Assembly (NCBI GenBank): GCA_011390465.1
Contig: JAABSH010000006.1
Span: 1-64,000 of the forward strand
Direction: 5' to 3'
Origin: Desulfobacteraceae bacterium
GTDB lineage: Bacteria; Desulfobacterota; Desulfobacteria; Desulfobacterales; Desulfosalsimonadaceae
Length of the DNA stretch: 64,000 nt
A program made the position numbers and the translations under genes. The notes beneath the pieces were generated by a model. That model did not search any database. It worked only from the letters and a program-made list of their open reading frames with translations, and was not told where the DNA came from. Shown piece after piece: positions 9,285-17,090 of the stretch (the stretch's first letter is position 1; each line of letters opens with the position of its first letter).

Positions 9285-9307
9285 CAAATAAGTGCGCTGA
9301 AACAGTC

Positions 9308-10387
9308 CTAATCCAGGGGCACCATCCATCCGTCTGTATCCTGGTCAACGCCATATTGAAGGTCGGTAATGGCGTTAAAAAATTTTTGGGACCACTTGCC
9401 CACACTGCCGTCCCCCACTTTCAGGGTTTTTCCTTTGTAGTAAACTTCACCCACCGGCGAAATCACGGCTGCCGTGCCGGAGCCGAACATTTCCTGGAGT
9501 TTTCCGGATTCATGGGCCGCCATCAGTTCATCAATGCTGATACGCCGTTCCGTGACCGGATGTCCCCATTTTTCAGCCAGCAGTTTCACCGTATCCCGGG
9601 TAATGCCGGACAGAATGCTGCCGCTCAGGGCCGGGGTAATGATTTCATCGTCAATCACAAAAAAGATATTCATGGAGCCGACTTCTTCAATGTACTTCAG
9701 TTCCACCCCGTCCAGCCACAGCACCTGGGTGTATCCCGCATCATGGGCTTCTTCCCCCGCATACAGACTGGCCGCGTAATTGCCCGCGGTTTTCACCTCC
9801 CCCATGCCGCCGCGCACGGCCCGGACATGCTTATCCGTGACCCAGATTTTAACGGGATTAAAGCCTTCCTTGTAGTAAGCCCCCACCGGACTCATGATGA
9901 TAAAAAACCGGTAGGTATAGGACGCCCGCACGCCAAGGAACGGGTCCATGGCAATGATGGTGGGCCGGATATACAAAGACGTGCCATGAGTGGACGGCAC
10001 CCAGCGCTGATCCACCCGCAGCAGCTCCTGCATGGCCTTGAGGGCAAAGGCTTCATCCAGCAGCGGAATACAGAGTTTGTCCGCGGACCGGTTGAACCGT
10101 TTGAAATTCTCCTGGGGCCGGAAGACCTGCACCCGGCCGTCAGCCGTTTTAAACGCTTTCAAGCCTTCAAAAATGGACTGGCCGTAATGCAGCACCATGG
10201 TGGACGGATCCATCACAATGGGCTGATACGGCTCGATGCGCGGATTGTGCCAGCCCTTTTCCGGATTGTAATCCATATTAAACATGTGGTCGGTAAAAAT
10301 CGTTCCAAAGGAAAGATCCGCGTCTTTGGGCGGCTGCTTCAGCACATCAGCCTTTTGTATTGCTATCTCCATAACCTTCTCCGTCAT
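9308..10387 (-). CDS. ilvE: Branched-chain amino acid aminotransferase
   Basis: A fold-type IV PLP enzyme of 359 residues, the longer group that includes mitochondrial-type BCAT. Visible are the PLP Lys199 (GEVKTAGNYAAS), LHYGQSIFEGLKAF near residue 70, the EEVGSMNIFF segment, and GITRDTVKLLAE near the C-terminus. It interconverts Leu/Ile/Val and their 2-oxoacids with 2-oxoglutarate. The annotated ATG at 10387 lies upstream of the best ribosome site; GGAG sits 6 bases before a second in-frame ATG at 10372 (MEIAIQKAD), which is the more likely start. The gene is divergent from the 2-oxoacid:ferredoxin oxidoreductase operon, which suggests a shared amino-acid catabolic role although biosynthesis is equally possible for the enzyme alone. 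Confidence 0.96.
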   Translation of the reverse strand: MTEKVMEIAIQKADVLKQPPKDADLSFGTIFTDHMFNMDYNPEKGWHNPRIEPYQPIVMDPSTMVLHYGQSIFEGLKAFKTADGRVQVFRPQENFKRFNRSADKLCIPLLDEAFALKAMQELLRVDQRWVPSTHGTSLYIRPTIIAMDPFLGVRASYTYRFFIIMSPVGAYYKEGFNPVKIWVTDKHVRAVRGGMGEVKTAGNYAASLYAGEEAHDAGYTQVLWLDGVELKYIEEVGSMNIFFVIDDEIITPALSGSILSGITRDTVKLLAEKWGHPVTERRISIDELMAAHESGKLQEMFGSGTAAVISPVGEVYYKGKTLKVGDGSVGKWSQKFFNAITDLQYGVDQDTDGWMVPLD

Positions 10388-10417
10388 TAAATAATTGAAT
10401 CATATCGCAATATAAAC

Positions 10418-10443
10418 GCATGGGGCAGCTGCTGCCCCCATGC
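10418..10443 (-). other. Near-perfect palindrome in ilvE leader
   Basis: GCATGGGGCAGC and GCTGCCCC-CATGC form a 26-base near-perfect palindrome about 30 bases ahead of the ilvE start. It could be a dimeric repressor site or an RNA hairpin in the 5' leader. No U-tract follows, so a simple terminator is unlikely. Confidence 0.4.
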
Positions 10444-10593
10444 CGGAAACCAGCCAAAAATAAGAGCATAAACCGGATCAAAAATCAAGGCGTACATACC
10501 TGGCGATGACATGACAACCGGACAGCGATTTTCACTGCCGCATTTTTGGGCAATAATTTTTTTTTGTAAAGGTTTTATCTGGCTTGTTCAAGA

Positions 10594-10617
10594 AAAATTA
10601 ACTTTAACGTTAATTTT
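10594..10617. promoter_or_regulatory. Palindromic operator candidate upstream of oxidoreductase operon
   Basis: Perfect 9-bp arms AAAATTAAC and GTTAATTTT flank six bases, with AACGTT inside. It lies in the 440-bp intergenic region between ilvE and the oxidoreductase operon, about 95 bases upstream of the best promoter. It vaguely resembles the TTxACxTTAACGTxAA sites of MerR-type branched-chain-catabolism regulators; the regulator is not encoded in the window. The rest of 10388-10828 holds the hairpin and promoter listed separately and nothing else I recognise. Confidence 0.5.
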
Positions 10618-10709
10618 ATCCAGTGGTTTTCGAACCTTCCACCCTCCCCAGGACCTGCCCGGAACCTTCGGAAATCCTTTCATGCCGGGTCCGGGATGTT
10701 TCAAAAGGG

Positions 10710-10737
10710 TTGACAAACCCAAGATTATTCATAATGT
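10710..10737 (+). promoter_or_regulatory. Sigma70-like promoter of the 2-oxoacid oxidoreductase operon
   Basis: TTGACA is followed after 16 bases by TAATGT, about 90 bases before the first gene of the operon. Confidence 0.6.
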
Positions 10738-10828
10738 ACTTTAAAGCCGCCTGCGGCTGCTGTACTCTAATAAAAACATATATTTAACCCACTAACGATC
10801 AAATTGACCATCAAAAAAGTGACTTATT

Positions 10829-11392
10829 ATGAACCAGGACATTATTAAAATACGATGGCACGGCCGGGGTGGACAGGGAGCCATTACCGCCGCCAAAATT
10901 GTGGCCAACGCCGCGTTTGTTTCCGGATTTTCCGGCGTTGTCATGGCGCCCACTTTCGGCACGGAACGCCGGGGCGCTCCGGTGCTCACCTCCCTGCAGA
11001 TATCCCGGCAAAAAATCTACGACCTGTCCCCCATTACCCAGCCGGACATGGTGGTGGTACTGGATCACCTTATCATAGAAGAAGTGGATGTGACCGCCGG
11101 TTTAAAATCCGGCGGGCTTGTCATTATCAATTCCACTGAAAAACCCGAGTTCTTTGATTTTAAAAACATGACCGTGGCCACCGCGGATGTCACCCACATC
11201 GCCGCCAACGCCGGACTGCCCCGGGGCATTGTCAACACCGGCATCATCGGTGCGTTTGCAAAAGCCAGCGGCCTGATCGGCATGGACATCCTCACCCGGG
11301 CCATTGAAGATGAATTCACCGGCAAACATCCGGAAAAAAATTCCCTGGCCGCCAGGGCCACCTATGAAAAAACCCTTGTTGGAGGCAAATAA
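10829..11392 (+). CDS. 2-oxoacid:ferredoxin oxidoreductase, gamma subunit
   Basis: The 187-residue protein opens with the gamma-domain signature IRWHGRGGQGAITAAK and has APTFGTERRGAPV, typical of PorC/VorC/KorC. In this family the gamma domain takes part in CoA binding. It is the first of four genes in gamma-delta-alpha-beta order, the arrangement of separate-subunit pyruvate or branched-chain 2-oxoacid:ferredoxin oxidoreductases. The start lacks a clear ribosome site. Substrate cannot be decided from this subunit; the neighbouring ilvE points to branched-chain 2-oxoacids, though pyruvate remains possible. Confidence 0.94.
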   Translation: MNQDIIKIRWHGRGGQGAITAAKIVANAAFVSGFSGVVMAPTFGTERRGAPVLTSLQISRQKIYDLSPITQPDMVVVLDHLIIEEVDVTAGLKSGGLVIINSTEKPEFFDFKNMTVATADVTHIAANAGLPRGIVNTGIIGAFAKASGLIGMDILTRAIEDEFTGKHPEKNSLAARATYEKTLVGGK

Positions 11393-11698
11393 ATGAAAAA
11401 AGACACGTTCGGCTGCCGGAAATCCCACAGCGAACCCGGACCGGGAGACGGCGGACGCACAGGCTCCTGGCGGGTGCGGCGGCCGGTTATTGATCCGGAA
11501 AAATGCATTCCGGCAAAACTCAACAAACCCGCGTGTTTTACCTGCTGGCTGTTTTGCCCGGACAGCGTGATCAAACGCACCATACCGCCGACCATTGACT
11601 ATGAGTATTGCAAAGGCTGTGAAATCTGCTGCGAAGAATGCCCGGCAGGGGCCATTACCATGGTTGATGAAACCGAATTCATAAAAAAGGAGAAATAA
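11393..11698 (+). CDS. 2-oxoacid:ferredoxin oxidoreductase, delta (ferredoxin) subunit
   Basis: A 101-residue two-cluster ferredoxin subunit directly joined to the gamma gene, with a GGAGG ribosome site inside the gamma stop region. The second cluster motif is canonical (CKGCEICCEECP). The first is not: the sequence runs C-IPAKLNKPA-C-FT-C-WLF-CP, giving Cx9Cx2Cx3C where Cx2Cx2Cx3C is usual. The four Cys are still present, so a [4Fe-4S] cluster with an extended first loop is plausible. It passes electrons from the catalytic subunit to free ferredoxin. Confidence 0.93.
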   Translation: MKKDTFGCRKSHSEPGPGDGGRTGSWRVRRPVIDPEKCIPAKLNKPACFTCWLFCPDSVIKRTIPPTIDYEYCKGCEICCEECPAGAITMVDETEFIKKEK

Positions 11699-11702
11699 CC
11701 TG

Positions 11703-12896
11703 ATGCATATTATTGAATCCGGCAATGTGGCGGCGGCCAGCGGCGTCAAACTGGCCAGGGTCCAGGTCATTGCCGCCTATCCCATCACACCCCAGACCCC
11801 GCTCACGGAAAGATTGTCCGAATTTGTGGATTCAGGGGAAATGGATGCGGAATATATTCCCGTGGAAAGCGAACACAGCGCCCTTGCGGTGTGCATTGCA
11901 GCGGCCAGCACCGGGGCCCGGGCATTTACCGCCACCAGCGCCAACGGGCTGCTGTACATGAATGAACAGCTTCACTGGGCCGCCGGCGCGCGGCTTCCCA
12001 TCGTGATGTGCGTGGTCAACCGCGGCATCGGCGCCCCCTGGACCGTATGGAACGATCACCAGGACGCTATTTCCCAGCGGGACACGGGATGGATCCAGCT
12101 TTATTGCGCCGACCACCAGCAGATCATTGATACAGTGCTCAAAGCCTTCTATCTTGCGGAAACCGTGAGCGTGCCGGTCATGGTCTGTTATGACGGCTAT
12201 ATTCTGTCCCATACTTACATGCCCTTTGATGTGCCGGATCAGGCCGCGGTGGACAAATTTCTGCCGCCGTTTACCCCGGCCTATGCCCTGACCCCCGGCC
12301 AGCCGGCAAACCTAAACACCGTGACCCTGCCGGACATCCGGCCGGATGTGCGCGGAAACATGGCGCCCGGGTATATGGAAATCCGGCAGAACCTGCATGC
12401 GGATATGCGCGACGCCATTGATGTGCTGGCAGATGTCAACAAAAAATTTGAAACGGTTTTCGGCCGCAACGGCGATCCCTACATCGAATCCTACCAGTGC
12501 GAAGACGCGGAGTTTGTGGCCATTTGCCTTGGGTCGCTTTCCTACCATCTCCGGGATGTGGTGGATATTCTGCGAAGCCAAAACATTTCCGTCGGCGTCA
12601 TGGGGCTTCGCCTGTACCGCCCGTTTCCGGATCAGGCCATCATAGATGCCCTGTCCGGTCGAAAAGGCGTGATTGTTTTTGAAAAAGCCCTCAGCTACGG
12701 CAACCAGGGCGCGCTTTACGGGGATATCAAAGCAGCCCTGTATCCGGCGGCTGCCCGGCCCGTTATCCATAACTATATTCTGGGGCTGGGCGGACGGGAA
12801 ATCAAAACCGATCAACTGGTTGAAGCATTGAAAAATTCGTGTACCCAAGCAGATGCCATTGGCGATGCACCCCAGTGGATCGGGCTTAAACTTTAA
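11703..12896 (+). CDS. 2-oxoacid:ferredoxin oxidoreductase, alpha subunit
   Basis: A 397-residue alpha subunit with the opening GNVAAASGVKLARVQVIAAYPITPQTPL, the VESEHSALA segment, and a central NRGIGAPWTVWNDHQDA motif close to that of PorA. The C-terminal third (VGVMGLRLYRPFP, VFEKALSYGNQGALYGDI) is the alpha domain II. It forms, with the beta subunit, the TPP-dependent decarboxylating active site that makes acyl-CoA, CO2 and reduced ferredoxin. RBS AAGGAG overlaps the end of the delta gene. Annotated in many genomes as pyruvate oxidoreductase; branched-chain specificity is inferred from context. Confidence 0.95.
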   Translation: MHIIESGNVAAASGVKLARVQVIAAYPITPQTPLTERLSEFVDSGEMDAEYIPVESEHSALAVCIAAASTGARAFTATSANGLLYMNEQLHWAAGARLPIVMCVVNRGIGAPWTVWNDHQDAISQRDTGWIQLYCADHQQIIDTVLKAFYLAETVSVPVMVCYDGYILSHTYMPFDVPDQAAVDKFLPPFTPAYALTPGQPANLNTVTLPDIRPDVRGNMAPGYMEIRQNLHADMRDAIDVLADVNKKFETVFGRNGDPYIESYQCEDAEFVAICLGSLSYHLRDVVDILRSQNISVGVMGLRLYRPFPDQAIIDALSGRKGVIVFEKALSYGNQGALYGDIKAALYPAAARPVIHNYILGLGGREIKTDQLVEALKNSCTQADAIGDAPQWIGLKL

Positions 12897-12921
12897 AAAT
12901 CACAGACGGGTTTTGAAAAAA

Positions 12922-12945
12922 ATTCCCGCATTTTTTTTCGGGAAT
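12922..12945. other. Hairpin between alpha and beta subunit genes
   Basis: ATTCCCG and CGGGAAT pair across a ten-base T-rich loop in the 132-base alpha-beta spacer. It may modulate the ratio of the subunits by partial termination or protect an mRNA end. The U-tract is inside the loop, so it is not a classical terminator. Confidence 0.35.
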
Positions 12946-13028
12946 CCCGTCACTTGAGCCATAGCCATGACGAGACATGATGAACACAGACATCCAATAC
13001 CGACTTTTTTACGGAGACAATATCGATA

Positions 13029-13925
13029 ATGACTGAAAAAACAACCATATTAAATCTGCCGGAAGATGAACTGGTCCATCCGGGAAACCGGGCCTGTGCC
13101 GGATGCGGTCTCAGCATTGTATATCGCATCGGCCTCAAAGCCCTGGGCCGAAACACCATTCTGGTGGTGCCCCCGAGCTGCCTGACCGTGCTGCAGGGGC
13201 TGTATCCCATTGCCGCCACCCAGCTGCCGTGCCTGAACGTTACATTTGCCTCAACCGCTGCCGCTGCCACCGGTGTGCTGGGCGCATTGCGGGCTCTAAA
13301 AAACAAGGATACCACTGTCGCGGCCTGGGCCGGAGACGGCGGCACCAGCGACATCGGCCTTCAGGCGTTGTCCGGGGCCTGCGAACGCGGGGAAGATCTG
13401 ATTTTTATCTGCTATGACAATGAAGCCTACATGAACACCGGGGTCCAGCGCTCTGGCACCACTCCCCAGGGGGTCATCACCACCACCACCCCGTTTTCCG
13501 GCAAGGCCCAGATAAAAAAAGACGTGCCCGCCATTATTGCCGCCCATGGCATTGATTATGTGGCCACTGCATCGGCGGCCTACCCCCTGGATCTTTACGA
13601 TAAAATCGTCAAAGCAAAAACCATCAAAGGCCCCAAGTACATCCATGTCCATACCCCGTGCCCGGCCGGGTGGGGATTTGAACCCCGATATACCGTCAAA
13701 CTCGGAAAAATGGCCGTGGAAAGCGGGCTCTTTGATCTTTATGAAATCGAAAACCACACCTTCCGCCTCACCGGGGCATCGGAAAAACTCCTTGGCAAAA
13801 AACGCAAGCCGGTGGCGGATTATTTCAAGGCCCAGGCCCGGTTCAGAGCCCTGGACGACGCAAAAATCGCTGCGGTTCAGCAGGAAATTGACGAAAAATG
13901 GGCCGCTTACAGCCCCCCGGCCTAA
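13029..13925 (+). CDS. 2-oxoacid:ferredoxin oxidoreductase, beta subunit
   Basis: The 298-residue beta subunit carries HPGNRACAGCGLSI, whose Cys residues are those of the proximal [4Fe-4S] cluster, and the TPP/Mg motif GDGGTSDIGLQ (about residue 102) ending in NEAYMNTGVQRS. HTPCPAGWGFEP near residue 203 is also typical of PorB. With alpha it makes the catalytic core. It follows a 132-base gap that contains a hairpin but no obvious separate promoter, so it most likely shares the operon transcript. Confidence 0.96.
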   Translation: MTEKTTILNLPEDELVHPGNRACAGCGLSIVYRIGLKALGRNTILVVPPSCLTVLQGLYPIAATQLPCLNVTFASTAAAATGVLGALRALKNKDTTVAAWAGDGGTSDIGLQALSGACERGEDLIFICYDNEAYMNTGVQRSGTTPQGVITTTTPFSGKAQIKKDVPAIIAAHGIDYVATASAAYPLDLYDKIVKAKTIKGPKYIHVHTPCPAGWGFEPRYTVKLGKMAVESGLFDLYEIENHTFRLTGASEKLLGKKRKPVADYFKAQARFRALDDAKIAAVQQEIDEKWAAYSPPA

Positions 13926-14053
13926 ACACTTTTTATTTCACCCCTTGAACAGTGTTGATTTTATAAAAAACTGTTTTTTTTCATATCTAAAAATGCTACA
14001 CAAAAACGACTGGCTGAGGCATAAACCATAAAATCAAACACAAGGACGCTGCA

Positions 14054-15850
14054 ATGAAAAACAATGAAAAGTGGTATGAGTATCCCACCAACCTGGTGGA
14101 CCTGCTTGAAGACAGTGTGAAAAAATTCCCGGATCGTCCCTATGTGGGCATGAAAAATGCCGACGGTGAGTACGAATTCAAAACCTACGGCGAGGTGGCT
14201 GAACGGGTGAACAACCTCCGGGGGGGACTGGCCCAGCTGGGCGTTGGCAAAGACGACGGCGTCGGCCTGATCATCAGCAATTCCGAAGCCTGGACCGTGA
14301 TTGCCTTTGCCACTTATGGCAGAGGGGCGCGCCTGGTGCCCATGTATGAAAAGGAACTCAAGAAAACCTGGCGCTATATCATTGAAGACAGCGGCATCAA
14401 GGTACTGTTTGTGGTCAATGAAGACGTTTATAACCAGGTAAAAGGCTGGGTGGATGAAATCGACGCCCTGGAAAAAATCTTTATCATCAATGCGGACGGC
14501 AAAGACAGCATGGCCGCGGTGGAAGAAATGGGCCGGAAAAATCCGGTGCCCCCTGTAAAACCCCATTACAACGATATTGCCTCTCTCATCTACACCTCCG
14601 GCACCACCGGCGATCCCAAGGGTGTGCTGCTCAGTCACGGCAACTTCACCACCAATGTCCAGGCCGCCGCCAGGATGTTCCCCCACGCTGATGAAAACGT
14701 TGTCACCCTGTCCATTCTGCCCTGGGCCCACAGTTTCGGCCAGACCGCAGAGGTTTTCCTGGGCACGTATATCGGCGGCTCCACCGGCATTATGGGGTCT
14801 GTAGACACCCTTGTGGATGACATGGGGAAAGTGCGACCGACAATGCTGATTGCCGTGCCCCGGGTGTTCAACAAAGTGTATGCCAGCATCCACAACATGA
14901 TGCGGGAAAAAGGCGGGCTGGCGGAAAAACTGTTCAATGCCGCCAAAAAAGAGGCTGTAAAGAAACGGCAGACCGGAAAAGCCTCTCTTAAACTTAAAAT
15001 TCTGGACAAAGTGGTGTTCGGCAAAATCCGGGCCCGGTTCGGCGGCCGGCTCAAAGAAGCGGTTACCGGCAGTGCGGCCATGAATCCCGAAATTGCGCAG
15101 TTCTTCATTGACATCGGAATTCCCACCTATGACTGCTACGGCCTGACCGAAACCACTCCGGCCATGACCATGAACTCCCCGGCAGCCAACAAGCTGGGTA
15201 CGGTTGGCCGGCCCATTGAAAAAGTTACCGTCATTATTGATAAATCCTTTGTCGGCAAAGAAAGCGAAGACGGGGAAATTGTCTGCTTTGGCCCCAATGT
15301 GATGCAAGGCTACCATAACAAGCCGGAAAAAACCGCAGAAGTGACCGTCAATGATCCTGACCTGGGCAGGGGATTCCGCACCGGCGACCGGGGACGGCTG
15401 GATAAGGACGGATTTCTTCATATTACCGGCCGGTTCAAGGAAGAATACAAACTGGAGAACGGCAAATACGTGCATCCCGCTTCCATTGAAGAAGATATCA
15501 AGCTGAGCGACTATGCGCTGAATGTCATGCTTTACGGTGATGGCAAGCCCTATAATGTGTGCCTGCTGGTGCCGGATTTTGATGCGCTGAAACCGGTGGT
15601 GGCGGAAATGAGCCTGGACGGCAAATCTCCCAAAGAACTGATCAAAGAGGCAAAACTTCAGGATTTTATCCAAAAAGACATAACCGCCCACCTGAGAAAA
15701 ACCTATGGCGGATATGAAATCCCCAAAAAATTTATTTTCGTGCCCGAAGATTTTTCACTGGAAAACGGAATGATGACCCAGACCATGAAGCTGAAACGGG
15801 GCAAGGTTTTTGAAAAATATCTCGACCAGCTTGAGGCGCTTTACGATTAA
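14054..15850 (+). CDS. AMP-forming long-chain-type acyl-CoA synthetase
   Basis: This 598-residue member of the ANL superfamily has the P-loop-like YTSGTTGDPKGVLLSHGN (about residue 180), the adenylate motif YGLTETTPA, GFRTGDRGRLDKDGF and the C-terminal catalytic Lys region QTMKLKRGKV. The helical insert around residues 285-335 and overall length match the FadD/ACSBG group rather than acetyl-CoA synthetase. It activates a carboxylic acid with ATP and CoA. It follows the oxidoreductase operon in the same direction after 128 bases, so it may act on the acids formed from, or fed into, the same branched-chain pathway; the actual chain length is unknown. Confidence 0.93.
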   Translation: MKNNEKWYEYPTNLVDLLEDSVKKFPDRPYVGMKNADGEYEFKTYGEVAERVNNLRGGLAQLGVGKDDGVGLIISNSEAWTVIAFATYGRGARLVPMYEKELKKTWRYIIEDSGIKVLFVVNEDVYNQVKGWVDEIDALEKIFIINADGKDSMAAVEEMGRKNPVPPVKPHYNDIASLIYTSGTTGDPKGVLLSHGNFTTNVQAAARMFPHADENVVTLSILPWAHSFGQTAEVFLGTYIGGSTGIMGSVDTLVDDMGKVRPTMLIAVPRVFNKVYASIHNMMREKGGLAEKLFNAAKKEAVKKRQTGKASLKLKILDKVVFGKIRARFGGRLKEAVTGSAAMNPEIAQFFIDIGIPTYDCYGLTETTPAMTMNSPAANKLGTVGRPIEKVTVIIDKSFVGKESEDGEIVCFGPNVMQGYHNKPEKTAEVTVNDPDLGRGFRTGDRGRLDKDGFLHITGRFKEEYKLENGKYVHPASIEEDIKLSDYALNVMLYGDGKPYNVCLLVPDFDALKPVVAEMSLDGKSPKELIKEAKLQDFIQKDITAHLRKTYGGYEIPKKFIFVPEDFSLENGMMTQTMKLKRGKVFEKYLDQLEALYD

Positions 15851-15918
15851 CCGAATTTTCAAAAATAAATGTTAACATATCGCCGGCGATGAGATGTCGC
15901 GACAGCAATTAACGTCAG

Positions 15919-15966
15919 TCATCCCCCGGGGGGTTTCAAAAATCCGGGGGATGATTTTTTTTTTTG
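15919..15966 (+). terminator. Strong rho-independent terminator
   Basis: CATCCCCCGG and CCGGGGGATG form a perfect 10-bp stem (15920-15953) followed by eleven T. It ends the oxidoreductase/acyl-CoA synthetase unit. The remaining 200 bases to 16179 are AT-rich, presumably the promoter region of the cytochrome genes; I see no convincing -35/-10 pair. Confidence 0.92.
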
Positions 15967-16179
15967 CTTCCCGCCTTCCAGAATTTTAGATTTTTTACAA
16001 AGCCGTCAAGTTTTATTCTTTCTTTTCTGCACCACCACGATAAGCCCTGTCTTCTCCCTGAGATTTCCCCTTACCGGTAATTTGCTCTTGATTTAACCAC
16101 AAAATTATGTTTTTGAACCTATTCATGTTAGTTTATGCTTATTTTTAGGAATAAAAAAAGATTATAAAGGATTTTCACA

Positions 16180-16692
16180 TTGAAGACGGGCAATCTGTTT
16201 TTAAAAAAATTCTGGCATTGCGCCTTGATTGCCTGTCTTTTGTGGATCATTTTTCCTTATACCGCATCGGCATTAAAAAAGCTGAACAATGAAGAACTGC
16301 AGCAAAATTCGCCGGCCTTAAAATCAGAAATGGAAAAAACACCTGACAGTCAGGATGCTGGCGAAAACATCTTCTTGCCCGTTCTGGATCCCGTATCTGC
16401 CAATTATTTTCCTGAAATCCCGCAGCCATCGTCCCTTCCTTTAATGCGGCCCGCGTCCGGGAAAGTTTTTTCTGGTTCCGTGTGTTTTAAATGCCACGGC
16501 CCGGCGGATGTTAACCCATCCGACAAAACCCGCAAACAATGGTGGCTGCTGATCGAAGAAAACGGTCACGCCATTTTCGCGGAAATCCCCTGGTCCACAC
16601 CGGACGAAAAAAAATCGATCCTGCGATATTTACTTTTTCACGCCAAAAAAACAAATCCGCAGATCGAAGGCATCGGCCTCTGGAATGAATAA
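16180..16692 (+). CDS. Exported monoheme c-type cytochrome (paralogue 1)
   Basis: A TTG start at 16180 with AAAGG nine bases upstream gives 170 residues. The N-terminus is a signal peptide (FWHCALIACLLWIIFPYTASA). The mature part has a low-complexity linker and one CFKCH heme site near residue 107, then RKQWWLLIEENGHAIF and an IPW motif, and ends EGIGLWNE. The conserved NGH His is a candidate distal heme ligand. The next gene encodes a shorter paralogue with the same blocks, so this is a duplicated family that I do not recognise by name. Expected location is periplasm; the partner is unknown. Confidence 0.82.
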   Translation: MKTGNLFLKKFWHCALIACLLWIIFPYTASALKKLNNEELQQNSPALKSEMEKTPDSQDAGENIFLPVLDPVSANYFPEIPQPSSLPLMRPASGKVFSGSVCFKCHGPADVNPSDKTRKQWWLLIEENGHAIFAEIPWSTPDEKKSILRYLLFHAKKTNPQIEGIGLWNE

Positions 16693-17062
16693 TCCCATGA
16701 AAAGGGTGCAAATACTCGTAAAAACAGCCTGTTTTATTCTTTTTTGCCTTATATTACTGCCGGGGGTCTCTGTTGCTGAAACACTTCCGGATCATGGCCC
16801 GGATCATGACCCGGATCAGTCCCCGAAAGCCATTTCTCAAAACACATTTCACCGTTCCATTTGTTTCAACTGCCACCGGCAAAATTCCGTTTCCGCTGAA
16901 GACAGAACCCGGGACCAGTGGGAACTTTTGATCCACCGGAACGGGCACCGTATTTTCAAAAAAATTCCCTGGGAAAATGAGCAGCAGAAACAGCAAATAA
17001 CCAATTATTTGCTTGAGAATGCCAAAGGATTCAGGTCCGAAGGCATCGGTGTCTGGAGATGA
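16685..17062 (+). CDS. Exported monoheme c-type cytochrome (paralogue 2)
   Basis: The gene overlaps the previous stop codon by 8 bases (ATGAATAA), indicating coupled translation; a second ATG at 16697 is also possible. A signal peptide (CFILFCLILLPGVSVAET) leads to a short repeat of Asp-His-Pro residues (DHGPDHDPDQ), then CFNCH, RDQWELLIHRNGHRIFKKIPW and a C-terminal EGIGVWR. The block order matches paralogue 1 at roughly half identity by eye over the last 75 residues. It presumably carries electrons in the periplasm, perhaps to or from the barrel protein encoded next. Confidence 0.82.
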   Translation: MNNPMKRVQILVKTACFILFCLILLPGVSVAETLPDHGPDHDPDQSPKAISQNTFHRSICFNCHRQNSVSAEDRTRDQWELLIHRNGHRIFKKIPWENEQQKQQITNYLLENAKGFRSEGIGVWR

Positions 17063-17090
17063 GACCACCAAAATTTAAGCGGAGGCCACT

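Noticed and set aside
13961-15691. Long minus-strand frame (576 codons)
   Set aside because: It lies opposite the AMP-forming synthetase, whose motifs are complete; the translated sequence has no recognisable domain.
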